Shown: positions 32,008-43,402, counted from the stretch's first letter. The stretch is 58,079 bases of DNA from an uncultured Clostridia bacterium (GCA_944363045.1 CALVTT010000005.1:1-58079), one strand, 5' to 3'. Notes: generated by a model not told the origin, from the letters alone. Translations and numbers: made by a program.

Positions 32008-33282
32008 ATGCTGACATCCATTTGCGGGATCAATTGGGGCGACGAAGGAAAGGGGAAGATGGTAGACTTCCTCTCCGAAGGGTACGACATCGTCTGCCGC
32101 TATCAAGGCGGCAACAACGCAGGCCATACCGTCATCAACGAGAGGGGCAAGTTCATCCTCAACCTGCTGCCCTCGGGCATCCTGCGCGAGGACGTCGTCA
32201 ACGTGCTCGGCCCCGGCATGGTCATCGATATCAAACACCTTACGGAGGAGATGGGGCGCCTGCGCGAGAAGGGCGTCAAAATAGGGCCTAAGAACCTCAA
32301 AATAAGCGACAGGGCGGTCATCACCATGCCCTATCACGTGCTCATGGACTGCCTCGAAGAGGAGCGCCTTGCCGATAAGAAGTTCGGCTCCACCCGCCGC
32401 GGCATCGCGCCCGTCTATGCCGACAAGTACATGAAGAAGGCGTTCCGCATGGGCGAGCTGCTGCATACCGACCTCATGTATGCGCGCGTCAAGGACATCG
32501 TGGAGTGGAAGAACCTCACGGTAGCAAACGGCTATCATCACGAGCCCGTCACAGCGGAGGAGACCATCGACTATCTGAAGACATACGGCGAGCCCCTCAA
32601 GGACTATATCTGCGACGTGGGCCTCTACCTCAACAACGCCAACAAAGAGGGCAAGAAGATCATGTTCGAGGCGCAGCTGGGCGCCCTCCGCGACATCGAC
32701 TTCGGCATCTATCCCTATACGTCGAGCTCCTCGACCATCGCGGCTTATGCTCCCATCGGCGCGGGCGTGCCCAACCTCAAGCTCGATAAGTCCATCGGCA
32801 TCATGAAGGCGTACTCCTCCTGCGTGGGCGAGGGCCCCTTCACGGCGGAATATTTCGGCGAGCCCGCGGAAAAGCTGAGAGCGGCGGGAGGCGAGTACGG
32901 CGCCGCTACGGGCAGGCCGAGAAGGGTGGGTCCCTTCGACGTCGTCGCCTCCTCCTACGGCATCCGCTGCCAGGGCGCGGACGAGATCGTGCTCACCAAG
33001 CTCGACATCCTCTCCGTCTACGAGGAGATCGAAGTCTGCACCGCCTACGAGCTGGACGGCAAGATCATCCACGACTTCCCCTATCCCGATGCGCTCAACC
33101 GCTGCAAGCCCGTCTTTGAGAAGGTCAAGGGCTGGCACACCGATATCTCCAAGTGCCGCATAAAGGAAGAACTTCCCCCAGAGGCGCTCGATTACATCAA
33201 GTATATCGAAGAAAAGTGCAGCTGCAACATCACCTATGTCGCCGTCGGTGCAGAGCGCGACGCCGTCATCAAACTTAAATAA
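32008..33282 (+). CDS. purA: Adenylosuccinate synthetase
   Basis: PurA joins IMP and aspartate with GTP to give adenylosuccinate in AMP synthesis. The 424-residue protein keeps WGDEGKGK (P-loop, residues 10-17), RYQGGNNAGHT, RRGIAPVYADK and TGRPRRVG. Some hallmark segments differ: GINWGDEG in place of GxQWGDEG, EAQLGALRDIDFG in place of EGAQGxxLDIDxG, and SSSSTIAA in place of SSNPxAGG. It is therefore a divergent but probably functional PurA. The ATG at 32008 has GGGAGG; the open frame upstream overlaps the promoter. Confidence 0.9.
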   Translation: MLTSICGINWGDEGKGKMVDFLSEGYDIVCRYQGGNNAGHTVINERGKFILNLLPSGILREDVVNVLGPGMVIDIKHLTEEMGRLREKGVKIGPKNLKISDRAVITMPYHVLMDCLEEERLADKKFGSTRRGIAPVYADKYMKKAFRMGELLHTDLMYARVKDIVEWKNLTVANGYHHEPVTAEETIDYLKTYGEPLKDYICDVGLYLNNANKEGKKIMFEAQLGALRDIDFGIYPYTSSSSTIAAYAPIGAGVPNLKLDKSIGIMKAYSSCVGEGPFTAEYFGEPAEKLRAAGGEYGAATGRPRRVGPFDVVASSYGIRCQGADEIVLTKLDILSVYEEIEVCTAYELDGKIIHDFPYPDALNRCKPVFEKVKGWHTDISKCRIKEELPPEALDYIKYIEEKCSCNITYVAVGAERDAVIKLK

Positions 33283-33339
33283 ACTCTTATAAGACGAGCC
33301 CGCGGGTGCTGCCTGCGGGCCTCGGCAATCGATAACGCC

Positions 33340-34173
33340 ATGAAATTTTACAAGATGCACGGCATCGGCAACGATTATATCTACTTCGACTGCTTCGACA
33401 GGATGCCCGAAGACCCTTCTGCGCTTGCCGTAAGGCTCTCCGACCGTCACTTTTCCATCGGCGGCGACGGCGTCATCCTCGTGTGCAGGAGCGATGTGGC
33501 GGACGGCAAGATGCGTATGTTCAATGCCGACGGCAGCGAGGGCAAGATGTGCGGCAACGGCATCCGCTGTGTGGGCAAGTTCCTCTACGAAGTCAAGGGT
33601 ATCCGCAAGGATATCATCACCGTGGAGACTTTGAGCGGCATCAAGACGCTGAAAATGCACGCTGCAAACGGGAAAGTGAGTTCGGTCACCGTCGATATGG
33701 GCGCGCCCGAGCTTGTCCCTTCCCGCATCCCCGCAAAGTTTGAAGGGGAGAGGGCGGTCGGTGTGCCGCTTGCAGCCGGCGGGAAGGACTACCGCGTGAC
33801 GGCGGTCTCCATGGGGAACCCGCACTGCGTCGTCTTCGGCGGCGATCCCTATGCGCTCGACCTTGAAAAGATCGGCCCTTCGTTTGAACATCACGAAGTT
33901 TTCCCCGAGGGCGTCAACACCGAGTTCGTCGAAGTGCTCGCCCGCAACGAACTGAAAATGCGCGTCTGGGAGCGCGGCAGCGGGGAGACGTGGGCGTGCG
34001 GCACGGGCGCCTGTGCCGTCGCCGTCGCAGCCATCCTCAACGGCTTTGCGGATCAGGGGCAGGACATCCTCGTGCATCTGCGCGGCGGAGACCTCACCAT
34101 CAACTATACGGGGGAGACTGTCTTCATGACGGGGCCCGCCGAATTCAGCTTCACGGGCGACGTCGTGATCTAA
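33340..34173 (+). CDS. dapF: Diaminopimelate epimerase
   Basis: DapF converts LL- to meso-diaminopimelate for lysine and peptidoglycan. The 277-residue protein starts [13 protein letters not shown] and has the two catalytic cysteines in MCGNGIRC (C71) and ACGTGACA (C220). No clear ribosome binding site is seen; a GC-rich hairpin (GCCCGC / GCGGGC, 33298-33320) lies between purA and dapF. The partner DapL is encoded two genes on. Confidence 0.95.
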   Translation: MKFYKMHGIGNDYIYFDCFDRMPEDPSALAVRLSDRHFSIGGDGVILVCRSDVADGKMRMFNADGSEGKMCGNGIRCVGKFLYEVKGIRKDIITVETLSGIKTLKMHAANGKVSSVTVDMGAPELVPSRIPAKFEGERAVGVPLAAGGKDYRVTAVSMGNPHCVVFGGDPYALDLEKIGPSFEHHEVFPEGVNTEFVEVLARNELKMRVWERGSGETWACGTGACAVAVAAILNGFADQGQDILVHLRGGDLTINYTGETVFMTGPAEFSFTGDVVI

Positions 34174-34211
34174 AGCGGCATAACACAAGAAAACCATTAA
34201 AGGAAGGACAG

Positions 34212-35816
<1,605 letters not shown>

Positions 35817-35818
35817 AG

Positions 35819-37018
35819 ATGAAAGTTAACCATCATTACTTTGAAATTCAGGACAGCTATCTCTTTGCGACCGTCGGCAAAAAGACGGCGGAGTATAAGA
35901 AGGCACACCCCGACAAGGACGTCATCCGTCTGAGCATCGGCGACGTCACCCGCCCGCTCGCGCCCGCCGTCATCGAGGCGATGCACAGAGCCGTCGACGA
36001 CATGAGCCGCAAGGAGACCTTCCACGGCTACGGCCCCGACCAGACCTGCTACGGCTACGGTGCCCTCATCGAGAGCATCAAGGGGAGCTACGCAAAAAAG
36101 GGCGTTTTTCTTGAAACGGAGGAGGTGTTCATCTCCGACGGCGCCAAGTCCGACCTCGGCAACATTCTGGAGCTGTTCGCGGAGGACACCGTGGCGCTCA
36201 TCCCCGACCCCGTCTACCCTGCCTATGTGGACGCCAACGTGATGTCGGGCAGAAAGGTCATCTATCAGGACGCCAACGAGGGGAACGGCTTTTTGCCCAT
36301 GCCCGACGAGAGCGTGCACGCCGATCTCATCTATCTCTGCTCGCCCAACAACCCCACGGGCGCGGCCTATTCGAAGGAGCAGCTCAAGGCGTGGGTGGAG
36401 TATGCCAAGAGGCACGACGCCGTCATCCTCTACGATGCGGCATATGAGTACTTTATCCGCGATGAAAGCCTTGCCCGCAGCATCTATCAGGTGGAGGGCG
36501 CCAAGGAGTGCGCTGTCGAGATCTGCTCGTACAGCAAGACGGCAGGCTTTACGGGCGTGCGCTGCGGCTATACCATCGTGCCCCAAGCGCTCGTGCGCGA
36601 CGGGCACAGCCTCAACAAGATGTGGGCGCGCCGTCAGTCTACCAAGTTCAACGGCGTCTCCTACATCACGCAGATGGGCGCAGCCGTCGTCTTCAGCGAG
36701 GAGGGGGAGAAGCAGATCGGGGAGAACCTCAACTACTACCGCAATAACGCCAAGATCATTGCGGACTGCATGGACCGCCTCGGCATCTGGTACACGGGCG
36801 GCAAGCACTCGCCCTACATCTGGTTCAAGTGCCCCGGCGGCATGGACAGCTGGACGTTCTTCGATCTGCTGCTTGAAAACGCCAACGTCGTGGGTACCCC
36901 GGGAAGCGGCTTCGGCAAGAACGGGGAGGGCTATTTCCGCCTGACCGCATTCGGCACGGAAGAAAACACGCGGGAGGCATGCCGCCGCCTGGAGGCGTTC
37001 CTCTCGTCTATGAAATAA
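35819..37018 (+). CDS. dapL: LL-diaminopimelate aminotransferase
   Basis: DapL makes LL-diaminopimelate directly from tetrahydrodipicolinate, bypassing the succinylase or acetylase branches. The 399-residue class I/II aminotransferase shows IGDVTRPL, FHGYGPDQTCYGYGALIES, SPNNPTGAAY and the PLP lysine in SYSKTAGFTGVRCG. GGAAAGGAAGG within the end of pyrG serves as ribosome binding site. With DapF it gives meso-DAP for the wall. Confidence 0.94.
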   Translation: MKVNHHYFEIQDSYLFATVGKKTAEYKKAHPDKDVIRLSIGDVTRPLAPAVIEAMHRAVDDMSRKETFHGYGPDQTCYGYGALIESIKGSYAKKGVFLETEEVFISDGAKSDLGNILELFAEDTVALIPDPVYPAYVDANVMSGRKVIYQDANEGNGFLPMPDESVHADLIYLCSPNNPTGAAYSKEQLKAWVEYAKRHDAVILYDAAYEYFIRDESLARSIYQVEGAKECAVEICSYSKTAGFTGVRCGYTIVPQALVRDGHSLNKMWARRQSTKFNGVSYITQMGAAVVFSEEGEKQIGENLNYYRNNAKIIADCMDRLGIWYTGGKHSPYIWFKCPGGMDSWTFFDLLLENANVVGTPGSGFGKNGEGYFRLTAFGTEENTREACRRLEAFLSSMK

Positions 37019-37030
37019 GAGGGTAACGGG

Positions 37031-38509
37031 ATGGATAACATAAGATCGGCGGGTGTGCTGCTGCATATTTCCTCTCTTCCGGGGAAATACGGCATCGGCT
37101 CGCTCGGAAAAGAGGCGTACCGTTTTGCCAAAAAGCTCGCCCGTGCGGGCGTCCGCTATTGGCAGATCCTGCCCCTTGTGCAGACGGGCTACGGCGATTC
37201 GCCCTATCAGTCCGTCTCTTGCAGTTCGGGCAATCCCTATTTTATCGACCTCGATCTGCTCGAAAAACAGGGGCTTTTGACGAAAAAGGAACTCAAACCC
37301 CTCGTGCGCAGGGGAGACGTCGATTACGGCGCTCTCTACACGGAGCGCTATCAGACGCTGCGCACCGCCTTCTCGCGCTTTGCCTTCGACAGCGCCGAAT
37401 TCCGCGCCTATGTCGACGAGGGCACGCATGAGGACTATGCGCTCTTCATGACCGCCAAGACGGTCTTCGGCGGCAGCTTTGCCGATTGGAAGGAAGAGCT
37501 TCGCCGCCGCGAGCCCGCAGCGCTCGAAAAGCTCAGGACGGACTATCACGAGGAGTACCTCTTCTGGCAGTTCCTGCAATATGAGTTCGATCTTCAATGG
37601 AAGGCGCTGAAAGAGTACTGCAACGCGCTCAATGTGCGCATCATCGGGGATATCCCGCTCTATGTCGCCTACGACAGCGCCGACGTCTGGGCGCATCCCG
37701 AGCTCTTCAAGCTAAAAGAAGACTTAAAGCCCGAAAAAGTCGCGGGCGTGCCGCCCGACTACTTCTCCGAAACGGGTCAGCTGTGGGGCAACCCCGTGTT
37801 CGATTGGGCGGCGCACCGAAAAGAGAACTACCGCTGGTGGAAGGCGCGCCTTGATCGGGCGCTTAAAACATACGACGTCGTGCGCATCGACCATTTCCGC
37901 GGCCTCGACCGCTATTACGAGGTGAACGCCGAGGTGACGACTGCCGTCAACGGCTGCTGGCAGGACGGGCCCCGGGACGAACTCTTTGAGGGCATCGACA
38001 GATCGCGCATCATCGCGGAAGACCTCGGCGAAATGGACGACGGCGTGCGCGCGCTCATCAAGAGGACGGGGCTCCCCGGCATGAAAGTGCTGCTCTTTGC
38101 CTTTGACGGCAATGAGGACAATGCCTTCCTGCCCCACAATATCATTGAAAACTGCGTCTGCTACACAGGCACGCACGACAACGATACGGTGGCGGGCTAC
38201 GTCAAGTCTCTCTCGCCCGAGGAATTTCTTTTGTTCCGCTCGCGCGTTGCCAAAGAACTTGAACTCGTCGGCATGGATATCCGCCTCGGCCGCACGCCCG
38301 AAAGTTTTGCAAGGGCATTTACGGAGATGGCGATGGCCTCGAGCGCAAACCTTGCGGTGGTGCCCGTGCAGGACCTTTTGGGGCTCGACAACAGCTGCCG
38401 CATGAACCACCCGGGCACCAACGGCGGAAATTGGTGCTGGCGGCTGAAAAAGATGCCCTCTATGGCGGCATTCGGGCGGCTTAAGCGCCTCATCCGCAAA
38501 TACAGATAA
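37031..38509 (+). CDS. malQ: 4-alpha-glucanotransferase (amylomaltase)
   Basis: MalQ is the cytoplasmic GH77 enzyme that moves glucan chains between maltodextrins. The 492-residue protein has SSLPGKYGIGSLG, WQILPL, the nucleophile Asp in VRIDHFRGL, the acid Glu in IAEDLG and the stabilising Asp in THDNDT. It starts 12 bases after dapL, so it may be cotranscribed, though the pathway is unrelated. Confidence 0.94.
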   Translation: MDNIRSAGVLLHISSLPGKYGIGSLGKEAYRFAKKLARAGVRYWQILPLVQTGYGDSPYQSVSCSSGNPYFIDLDLLEKQGLLTKKELKPLVRRGDVDYGALYTERYQTLRTAFSRFAFDSAEFRAYVDEGTHEDYALFMTAKTVFGGSFADWKEELRRREPAALEKLRTDYHEEYLFWQFLQYEFDLQWKALKEYCNALNVRIIGDIPLYVAYDSADVWAHPELFKLKEDLKPEKVAGVPPDYFSETGQLWGNPVFDWAAHRKENYRWWKARLDRALKTYDVVRIDHFRGLDRYYEVNAEVTTAVNGCWQDGPRDELFEGIDRSRIIAEDLGEMDDGVRALIKRTGLPGMKVLLFAFDGNEDNAFLPHNIIENCVCYTGTHDNDTVAGYVKSLSPEEFLLFRSRVAKELELVGMDIRLGRTPESFARAFTEMAMASSANLAVVPVQDLLGLDNSCRMNHPGTNGGNWCWRLKKMPSMAAFGRLKRLIRKYR

Positions 38510-38539
38510 ATTTTTAGGGGTAACTTCCGTCCATCAAAA

Positions 38540-38567
38540 GACCTGCTTTGAAAGCGGGTCTTTTTTT
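38540..38567 (+). terminator. malQ terminator
   Basis: GACCTGCTT / AAGCGGGTC stem with TGA loop and seven T residues. Confidence 0.9.
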
Positions 38568-38620
38568 GCGCCTTGATGGGCAAACGGGCGGCGGGTGCGC
38601 GGGTCGGGTGCACGCGGAAG

Positions 38621-38640
38621 GGGCTTTCCGCATACAATGA
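38621..38640 (+). promoter_or_regulatory. Candidate sporulation-type promoter element, copy 2
   Basis: GGGCTTTCCGCATACAATGA differs at two positions from the element at 634-653. CATACAAT fits a sigma-E/K -10. The spacing to the gene (leader about 30 bases with GGAGG at 38666-38670) is normal here. Confidence 0.5.
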
Positions 38641-38676
38641 AACAGAACCCGAACGGTTCTTTCACGGAGGTTATCC

Positions 38677-39330
38677 ATGTCATTTTTCTCCAACTTTTCA
38701 TCCGATCACTGCCCCGGGGCGATCACGGGCAATCCCTTGAACGGTCTTTGCGAGAAAGTGTGTATCCAGGCGGAAAAGATCTTCGATGCCGGCATCGTGC
38801 AGACGCGCATCGAGAATTACTCCGTCGTCCCCGCAAGCTTTCTCCCGGCCTCCCCTACATATCCGCTCACCTTTTTAAGTGCCCGCTCGCTCTCCTCGGA
38901 GGGCATCGTCTCCGACCTCAACGTGGAGCGCCAGCCCGACGGGCAGTACGCGCGCATCCAGGCGAAGATCACCATCCCCGTTGAGATCGTCTATCTCGAC
39001 GCGGGCGGGGCAGAGGGCAAGGCGCTCGGCTCCGTCGTCCTCAACGAGGACGTCCTCATGTTCGTGCCGCAGGCGTCCGTCATGCCCTTCACGGTCTCGG
39101 CGATCGCCTCCTGCGTCTCGCCCGAAGGGAGGTGGGACGCCGTCTCCAATTCCTTTATTTTGAGCGCCTGCCTCACGGTCATCCTCAAAGTCTCCATGCA
39201 GGTGGAAATTCTGGTGCCCAGCTACGGCTACTGTGCCATCCCGCCCGCCCAGGAGTACTCGCAGGAGGTCTGCACGGGCTTTTTTGAACTGCCGCTCTAT
39301 CCCGAGAGCCGCACGCCCGGCCGCAAGTAA
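38677..39330 (+). CDS. Putative spore-associated protein resembling DUF3794
   Basis: The 217-residue soluble protein begins MSFFSNFSSDHCPGAITGNPLNGLCEKVCIQ.. and has an all-beta-looking middle (residues 85-195: ARIQAKITIPVEIVYLD, VVLNEDVLMFVP, ILSACLTVILKVSMQVEI) that resembles the DUF3794/SPOCS domain of spore-coat morphogenetic proteins such as SipL. This is inferred by eye, not by profile search. It has no signal peptide. The upstream CATACAAT element fits expression in the mother cell. A small leader hairpin AGAACC / GGTTCT lies at 38643-38659. Confidence 0.5.
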   Translation: MSFFSNFSSDHCPGAITGNPLNGLCEKVCIQAEKIFDAGIVQTRIENYSVVPASFLPASPTYPLTFLSARSLSSEGIVSDLNVERQPDGQYARIQAKITIPVEIVYLDAGGAEGKALGSVVLNEDVLMFVPQASVMPFTVSAIASCVSPEGRWDAVSNSFILSACLTVILKVSMQVEILVPSYGYCAIPPAQEYSQEVCTGFFELPLYPESRTPGRK

Positions 39331-39345
39331 CTTGCCGCATAAACC

Positions 39346-39373
39346 GAGCCGCCCTTTTAGCACGGGGCGGCTC
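39346..39373. terminator. Terminator between convergent genes
   Basis: GAGCCGCCC / GGGCGGCTC stem with a 10-base loop, then TTGCTTATCTTT. Confidence 0.75.
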
Positions 39374-39377
39374 TTGC

Positions 39378-40268
39378 TTATCTTTGTCCTTTGGGTGCGG
39401 GCGAGGTGCGGAATTCACTTCGGGGCGCTTCGAAGAACTCAAAATATGCCTTGACGCTCTCCAACTGCGTCCAGCGCTTGACGTCCACGGGGTCGCCGTC
39501 GAAGTCGTAGATCTTCGCCCCGCGCAGGGAAAGGAGAAAGGGGGAGTGGGTGGCGATGATGAATTGGCTGTCAAAAAAGCGCGCCTCCTCCTCTAAAAAC
39601 TGCTTGAATTCGAGCTGTTTTTGTGGGGAAAGGCTGTTCTCGGGCTCGTCTAAAAGATAGAGCCCCGCCCCTCGGATGCGGGAGGTGAAGTAAAAGAAGG
39701 CGCTCTCGCCGTTGGACTGCTCGCGCACGTTCTTGTCCATGCCGCCGTCGCGGACATAGCCCGAGAGCGTCTTTTTGCGCGCGTCCGTCACCTTTTTGAG
39801 CTCGTCGTAGTCTGCGAGAGACTGCATACGGAAGGGCCCGCTGCCGCGCTTTTGAAAGTATTCTTCAAAGAGTTCCTCGCGCTTTAAGTCGATGCCCTCG
39901 TTGACGGCGCGGAGGGAGAGCATATAGTCGAAGACGTCGTCGCTCGAGACGGTACGGCTCTCCTCGGGCAGGGAGCGCGCCGTGCGGAAGCGGCACAGCT
40001 TTATATAATCGGCAAAAAAGCTCGAACGGTTGAAGGGGGAGTCGCGTTTTAGCGAGAGTGCTTCCGAAATGACGTTGAGCGCCGTCGTCTTGCCCGAGCC
40101 GTTGCCGCCGTAGAGGAGGGTGACGGGCGCAAAGTCCAGCCGCTCCAGCCCGCGCGAAGAGAGCACGAAGAAGGGGTACATGGTGTTGAAGCAGGTGCGC
40201 TTCTCCTCAAGGCGTACCCTGTACTCCTCGTCGTATGAGGGAAAGACAAATTCGGAGAGATAGATCAT
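39378..40268 (-). CDS. ABC/SMC-type ATPase
   Basis: The 296-residue protein is a predicted ABC-type ATPase (OLD/RecF-like, AAA_21 type). It has Walker A LYGGNGSGKTTAL (about 53-65), an ABC-like signature in EQSNGESAFFYF, Walker B with catalytic Glu in GLYLLDEPENSLS, and a switch His in IIATHSPFLL. No nuclease or restriction domain is attached. Its ATG overlaps the rqcH stop in ATGA, so the two are coupled. The cellular role is unknown. Confidence 0.8.
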   Translation of the reverse strand: MIYLSEFVFPSYDEEYRVRLEEKRTCFNTMYPFFVLSSRGLERLDFAPVTLLYGGNGSGKTTALNVISEALSLKRDSPFNRSSFFADYIKLCRFRTARSLPEESRTVSSDDVFDYMLSLRAVNEGIDLKREELFEEYFQKRGSGPFRMQSLADYDELKKVTDARKKTLSGYVRDGGMDKNVREQSNGESAFFYFTSRIRGAGLYLLDEPENSLSPQKQLEFKQFLEEEARFFDSQFIIATHSPFLLSLRGAKIYDFDGDPVDVKRWTQLESVKAYFEFFEAPRSEFRTSPAPKGQR

Positions 40269-41941
40269 GTCGTTTCCCCGAGCTCTCTTGCGTCCTTTGC
40301 GTCCTCGGGCTCGGCGAGCACCGTCTTATATTCATGATAGATGACAAAGCCCGCCCTCGCCTTAGGCGGCTTTTTCACCTGCCTTACGGGGCAGTAGTCG
40401 ACGGGGATGCGCCCGCCCTGTTTGGCGTCCGAATAGCGCGCGCAGATGCCCGCCGCCAAGAGCAGCACATCTTCGGGCACGGAGCGGCCCTTGCTGCGGA
40501 TGATGACGTGCGCGGAGTGATACTTCTGCGCGTGCAGCCAGATGTCGTCGGGCGCGGAGGAGCGGATGAGGCGGTCGTTCTGCAAGTTGTTGCGCCCCGC
40601 CATGATCTCAAACCCGTCCTTTTCAAAGCGGCGGAAGGGATACTCGGGCGCCGCCTGCTTTTTGCGCTTTTCGGGCTGTTTCAGCAACCCTGCAAGCTGC
40701 AGCTCCTCCTCGAGGCATTTGAGATCGTCCATGCTCTCGGCAGAGGAAATGGCGGCGAGCAGGCTGAGAGAATAGTCGAGCTCGGCGCGCACCTCCGTTT
40801 CCTGCGGGCCGAGCGCCTCGAGGGTGCGCTTTTGCTTGCGGTAGCGCTTGAAATACGCCTGCGCGTTGTCGGCGGGGGAGAGGCGTTCGTCGAGCACGAT
40901 CTTCACCGTGCCGCCCTGCTCGTCGTAGTAATTTTCCAGCTCACAGGAGCGCATCCCCTGCTTTAAGCGGTAGAGATTGGCGGTGAGAAGTTCGCCCTTG
41001 ATGCGATCGTCCTCCATGCCTTCGCATTGGCGGCGCTTTTCGAGGATCTGAGAAAGGCGCTTTTCTTGCTTCTTTTTGGCGGCAGAGACGGCGGAAGTGA
41101 GCTTGCGCTGTAATTCGTCAAAGCCCTTTTTTCGGCGTCTGCCCGCATAGAAGTACTGTTCCGCCGCCGAGATGTTCTCAAAGGGGATGCCTCCCGCCAC
41201 AGAGCGCGCAAAGAAGTCGGTGGGCACGCCGTTCTTTTCCACCACGCAGGGGGAGATGTCGTCCGAGAAGATGGCCTTATGCACATACTCCGCAAAGTCG
41301 CCGCCCGTAAAACCATTGACGATCTGCTCCGCCGTGCAGGGGGCAAGCCCCATGACGTGCTGAAAGAGAAAGCGGGAGAGATCGGCGGGCAGGGGAGGGG
41401 AGAGGAGCGCGCGGAGGGCGGGAAGATCGGAGGGGTCCGCCTTGTCCTGCCGGACGGGGGGGAGATAGGGAACGCCGGGCAGGATGGCGCGGCGGCAGTT
41501 CTCGTCGATGGTTGTCGTCTTGAGCGCGCCCAAGATGACGCCCTTTTCGAGAAGGAGGATATTGGAATACTTGCCCATGATCTCCACGCGCAGTTCGCGC
41601 TCTGCCGTCGAGAAGTCGGAAAAGCAGAGGATGCGGAAGATGAGGATGCGCTCAAAGCCGGGCGTCGAGACGCTCAAAATTTCCGCACCCTGCAAGTACT
41701 TGCGCAGCAGCATACAGAAGTTGGGGGCAGTCAAGGGGTTGGGCGGGTTGTCCGTCGTAAAATAAACCCCGCAATCGGCAGCATTCGCGTTGATCGTGAG
41801 TTTTAAGGTGCTCTTTTGCGTGTATATAAGAAGGGAGAGTTCTTCTTTCCCCGGCTGGTTGATGCGGTTGATGCGTCCGCCGCGGAGGGATGAGTCGAGC
41901 TCGCGGGCAAGAAGCCGAATGGTGAATGTATCCTGCGGCAT
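40265..41941 (-). CDS. rqcH: RqcH (NEMF/FbpA-family) ribosome quality control factor
   Basis: RqcH binds obstructed 50S subunits and recruits Ala-tRNA to add C-terminal Ala tails to stalled peptides. The 558-residue protein has the NFACT-N domain (1-190, with GRINRINQPGKEEL and EIMGKYSNILLL), a helix-hairpin and coiled-coil part (about 270-430) and the NFACT-R domain (about 440-545, GRNNLQNDRLIRSSAPDDIWLHAQKYHSAHVII). AAAGGAGG precedes the ATG. The family is often annotated as fibronectin-binding protein. Confidence 0.93.
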   Translation of the reverse strand: MPQDTFTIRLLARELDSSLRGGRINRINQPGKEELSLLIYTQKSTLKLTINANAADCGVYFTTDNPPNPLTAPNFCMLLRKYLQGAEILSVSTPGFERILIFRILCFSDFSTAERELRVEIMGKYSNILLLEKGVILGALKTTTIDENCRRAILPGVPYLPPVRQDKADPSDLPALRALLSPPLPADLSRFLFQHVMGLAPCTAEQIVNGFTGGDFAEYVHKAIFSDDISPCVVEKNGVPTDFFARSVAGGIPFENISAAEQYFYAGRRRKKGFDELQRKLTSAVSAAKKKQEKRLSQILEKRRQCEGMEDDRIKGELLTANLYRLKQGMRSCELENYYDEQGGTVKIVLDERLSPADNAQAYFKRYRKQKRTLEALGPQETEVRAELDYSLSLLAAISSAESMDDLKCLEEELQLAGLLKQPEKRKKQAAPEYPFRRFEKDGFEIMAGRNNLQNDRLIRSSAPDDIWLHAQKYHSAHVIIRSKGRSVPEDVLLLAAGICARYSDAKQGGRIPVDYCPVRQVKKPPKARAGFVIYHEYKTVLAEPEDAKDARELGETT

Positions 41942-41967
41942 GGGAAGTCCTCCTTTGCTATGCAGCC

Positions 41968-41996
41968 ATTATACCCGAAAAAAGCAAAATTGTAAA
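41968..41996 (-). promoter_or_regulatory. rqcH promoter
   Basis: Minus strand TTTACA (41991-41996), 17 bases, TATAAT (41968-41973). Confidence 0.85.
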
Positions 41997-42005
41997 TAAA
42001 AACGC

Positions 42006-42034
42006 TTTTCTTTCTTGCCCCGTTATGTTAAAAT
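42006..42034 (+). promoter_or_regulatory. tig promoter
   Basis: TGTTAAAAT is an extended -10 (TAAAAT at 42029-42034) with a poor -35 at 42006-42011. Confidence 0.5.
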
Positions 42035-42097
42035 AGTTAGGCATAAGATCCGATACGAAACAACAATCACCGCCGTCGGAAAAATGAGGAGCATTTT

Positions 42098-43402
42098 ATG
42101 AATTACCAGGTAGAGACAGCAGAAAAGAGTACCGTTAAGTTGACCATCACCTTCACGCCCGAAGAGTGGAACGGGGCCATCAACAAGGCCTATCAGCAGA
42201 ACCGCGGCAAGTATGCCGTCAACGGCTTCCGCAAGGGCAAGGTGCCCAAGAACGTCCTTGAAATGTACTACGGCAAGGGGCTCTTCTATGAGGACGCGCT
42301 CAATCTGCTCTATGCCGAGCACTATGGCGCCATCCTTGAAAAGGAGAAGGACAACTTCACGGCTGTCGGCGATCCTGCACTCTCCGTCGACGACATTTCC
42401 GACGAGAAGGTCGTGCTCATCGCCGAAGTCCCTGTAAAGCCCGATGTGGAGATCGAGAGCTACAAGGGTATAAAGATCCCCGAATTCGTATATACTGTTT
42501 CGGACGCCGACGTCGACAAGGACATCGAGGACACCCGCCTGCGCCTTGCAAAGGACGAGGAAGTGACGGACCGCGCCGCAGAGATGACGGATACCGTCAA
42601 CATCGACTTTACGGGCAAGATGGACGGCAAAGAGTTCGAGGGCGGCACCGCGGAAGGGTATGACCTCACGCTCGGCTCCCACCAATTCATCCCCGGCTTT
42701 GAAGAGGGCGTCGTCGGCATGAACATCGGCGAGACGAGAGACGTTGAAGTCACCTTCCCCGAGGACTATCAGGCAGAAGAGCTCAAGGGAAAGAAGGCCG
42801 TCTTCACCGTGACCCTTCATAAGATCACGGGCAAGGCGCTGCCCGCGCTCGATGAAGAATTTGCCAAGAAGATGGGCAGCGATTCCGTAGAGGCTTACCG
42901 CGCCAAGGTGAGAGAGCGCCTCGAGCGCAACGCCGCTTCCCGCTCCCTCAACGAGACGGAGAACTCCATCATCACCGAGATCGCCAAGGGCGCCAAGGCA
43001 GAGATCCCTCAGGCCATGATCGACAAGCAGAACGAGTTTGCCCTTCAGCGCCTTGAATACAACCTCATGTACCAGGGCATCCGCCTCGACGACTATCTCA
43101 AATATCTCAACACGACGAGAGAGGCCTACCTTCATACCTTTGACGAGGAATCGAGGCGCACCGTGCTGCACCAGCTCATCGTCGAGAAGCTCATCAAGCT
43201 CGAAAACATCGAGGCGAGCCAGGAAGAGATCGAAAATAAGATCGCAGAACAGGCCAAGAGCGTCGGCAAAGAGGCAGAGGAATACAAGAAGACGATGGAT
43301 CCCCGCCAGCTCGAGTACATCGAGTCGGACATCAAGGTGACGAAGCTCTTCGACTTCCTCAAAGCCAACAACGAAATGATCAAGCAAGAGGAGAATAAGT
43401 AA
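42098..43402 (+). CDS. tig: Trigger factor
   Basis: Trigger factor is the ribosome-associated chaperone and prolyl isomerase. The 434-residue protein has the ribosome-binding domain (1-115, with [12 protein letters not shown]), an FKBP-type PPIase domain (about 150-245, [20 protein letters not shown] equivalent) and the helical C-terminal chaperone domain. Its stop overlaps the clpP start by one base (TAATG), the usual tig-clpP-clpX arrangement. Confidence 0.96.
   Translation: MNYQVETAEKSTVKLTITFTPEEWNGAINKAYQQNRGKYAVNGFRKGKVPKNVLEMYYGKGLFYEDALNLLYAEHYGAILEKEKDNFTAVGDPALSVDDISDEKVVLIAEVPVKPDVEIESYKGIKIPEFVYTVSDADVDKDIEDTRLRLAKDEEVTDRAAEMTDTVNIDFTGKMDGKEFEGGTAEGYDLTLGSHQFIPGFEEGVVGMNIGETRDVEVTFPEDYQAEELKGKKAVFTVTLHKITGKALPALDEEFAKKMGSDSVEAYRAKVRERLERNAASRSLNETENSIITEIAKGAKAEIPQAMIDKQNEFALQRLEYNLMYQGIRLDDYLKYLNTTREAYLHTFDEESRRTVLHQLIVEKLIKLENIEASQEEIENKIAEQAKSVGKEAEEYKKTMDPRQLEYIESDIKVTKLFDFLKANNEMIKQEENK

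Noticed and set aside
33298-33320. Hairpin between purA and dapF as a terminator
   Set aside because: It has a GCCCGC / GCGGGC stem but no T-run, and dapF has no promoter after it, so termination is unlikely.
31810-34197. 795-codon open frame antisense to purA and dapF
   Set aside because: Shadow of two certain genes; no independent support.
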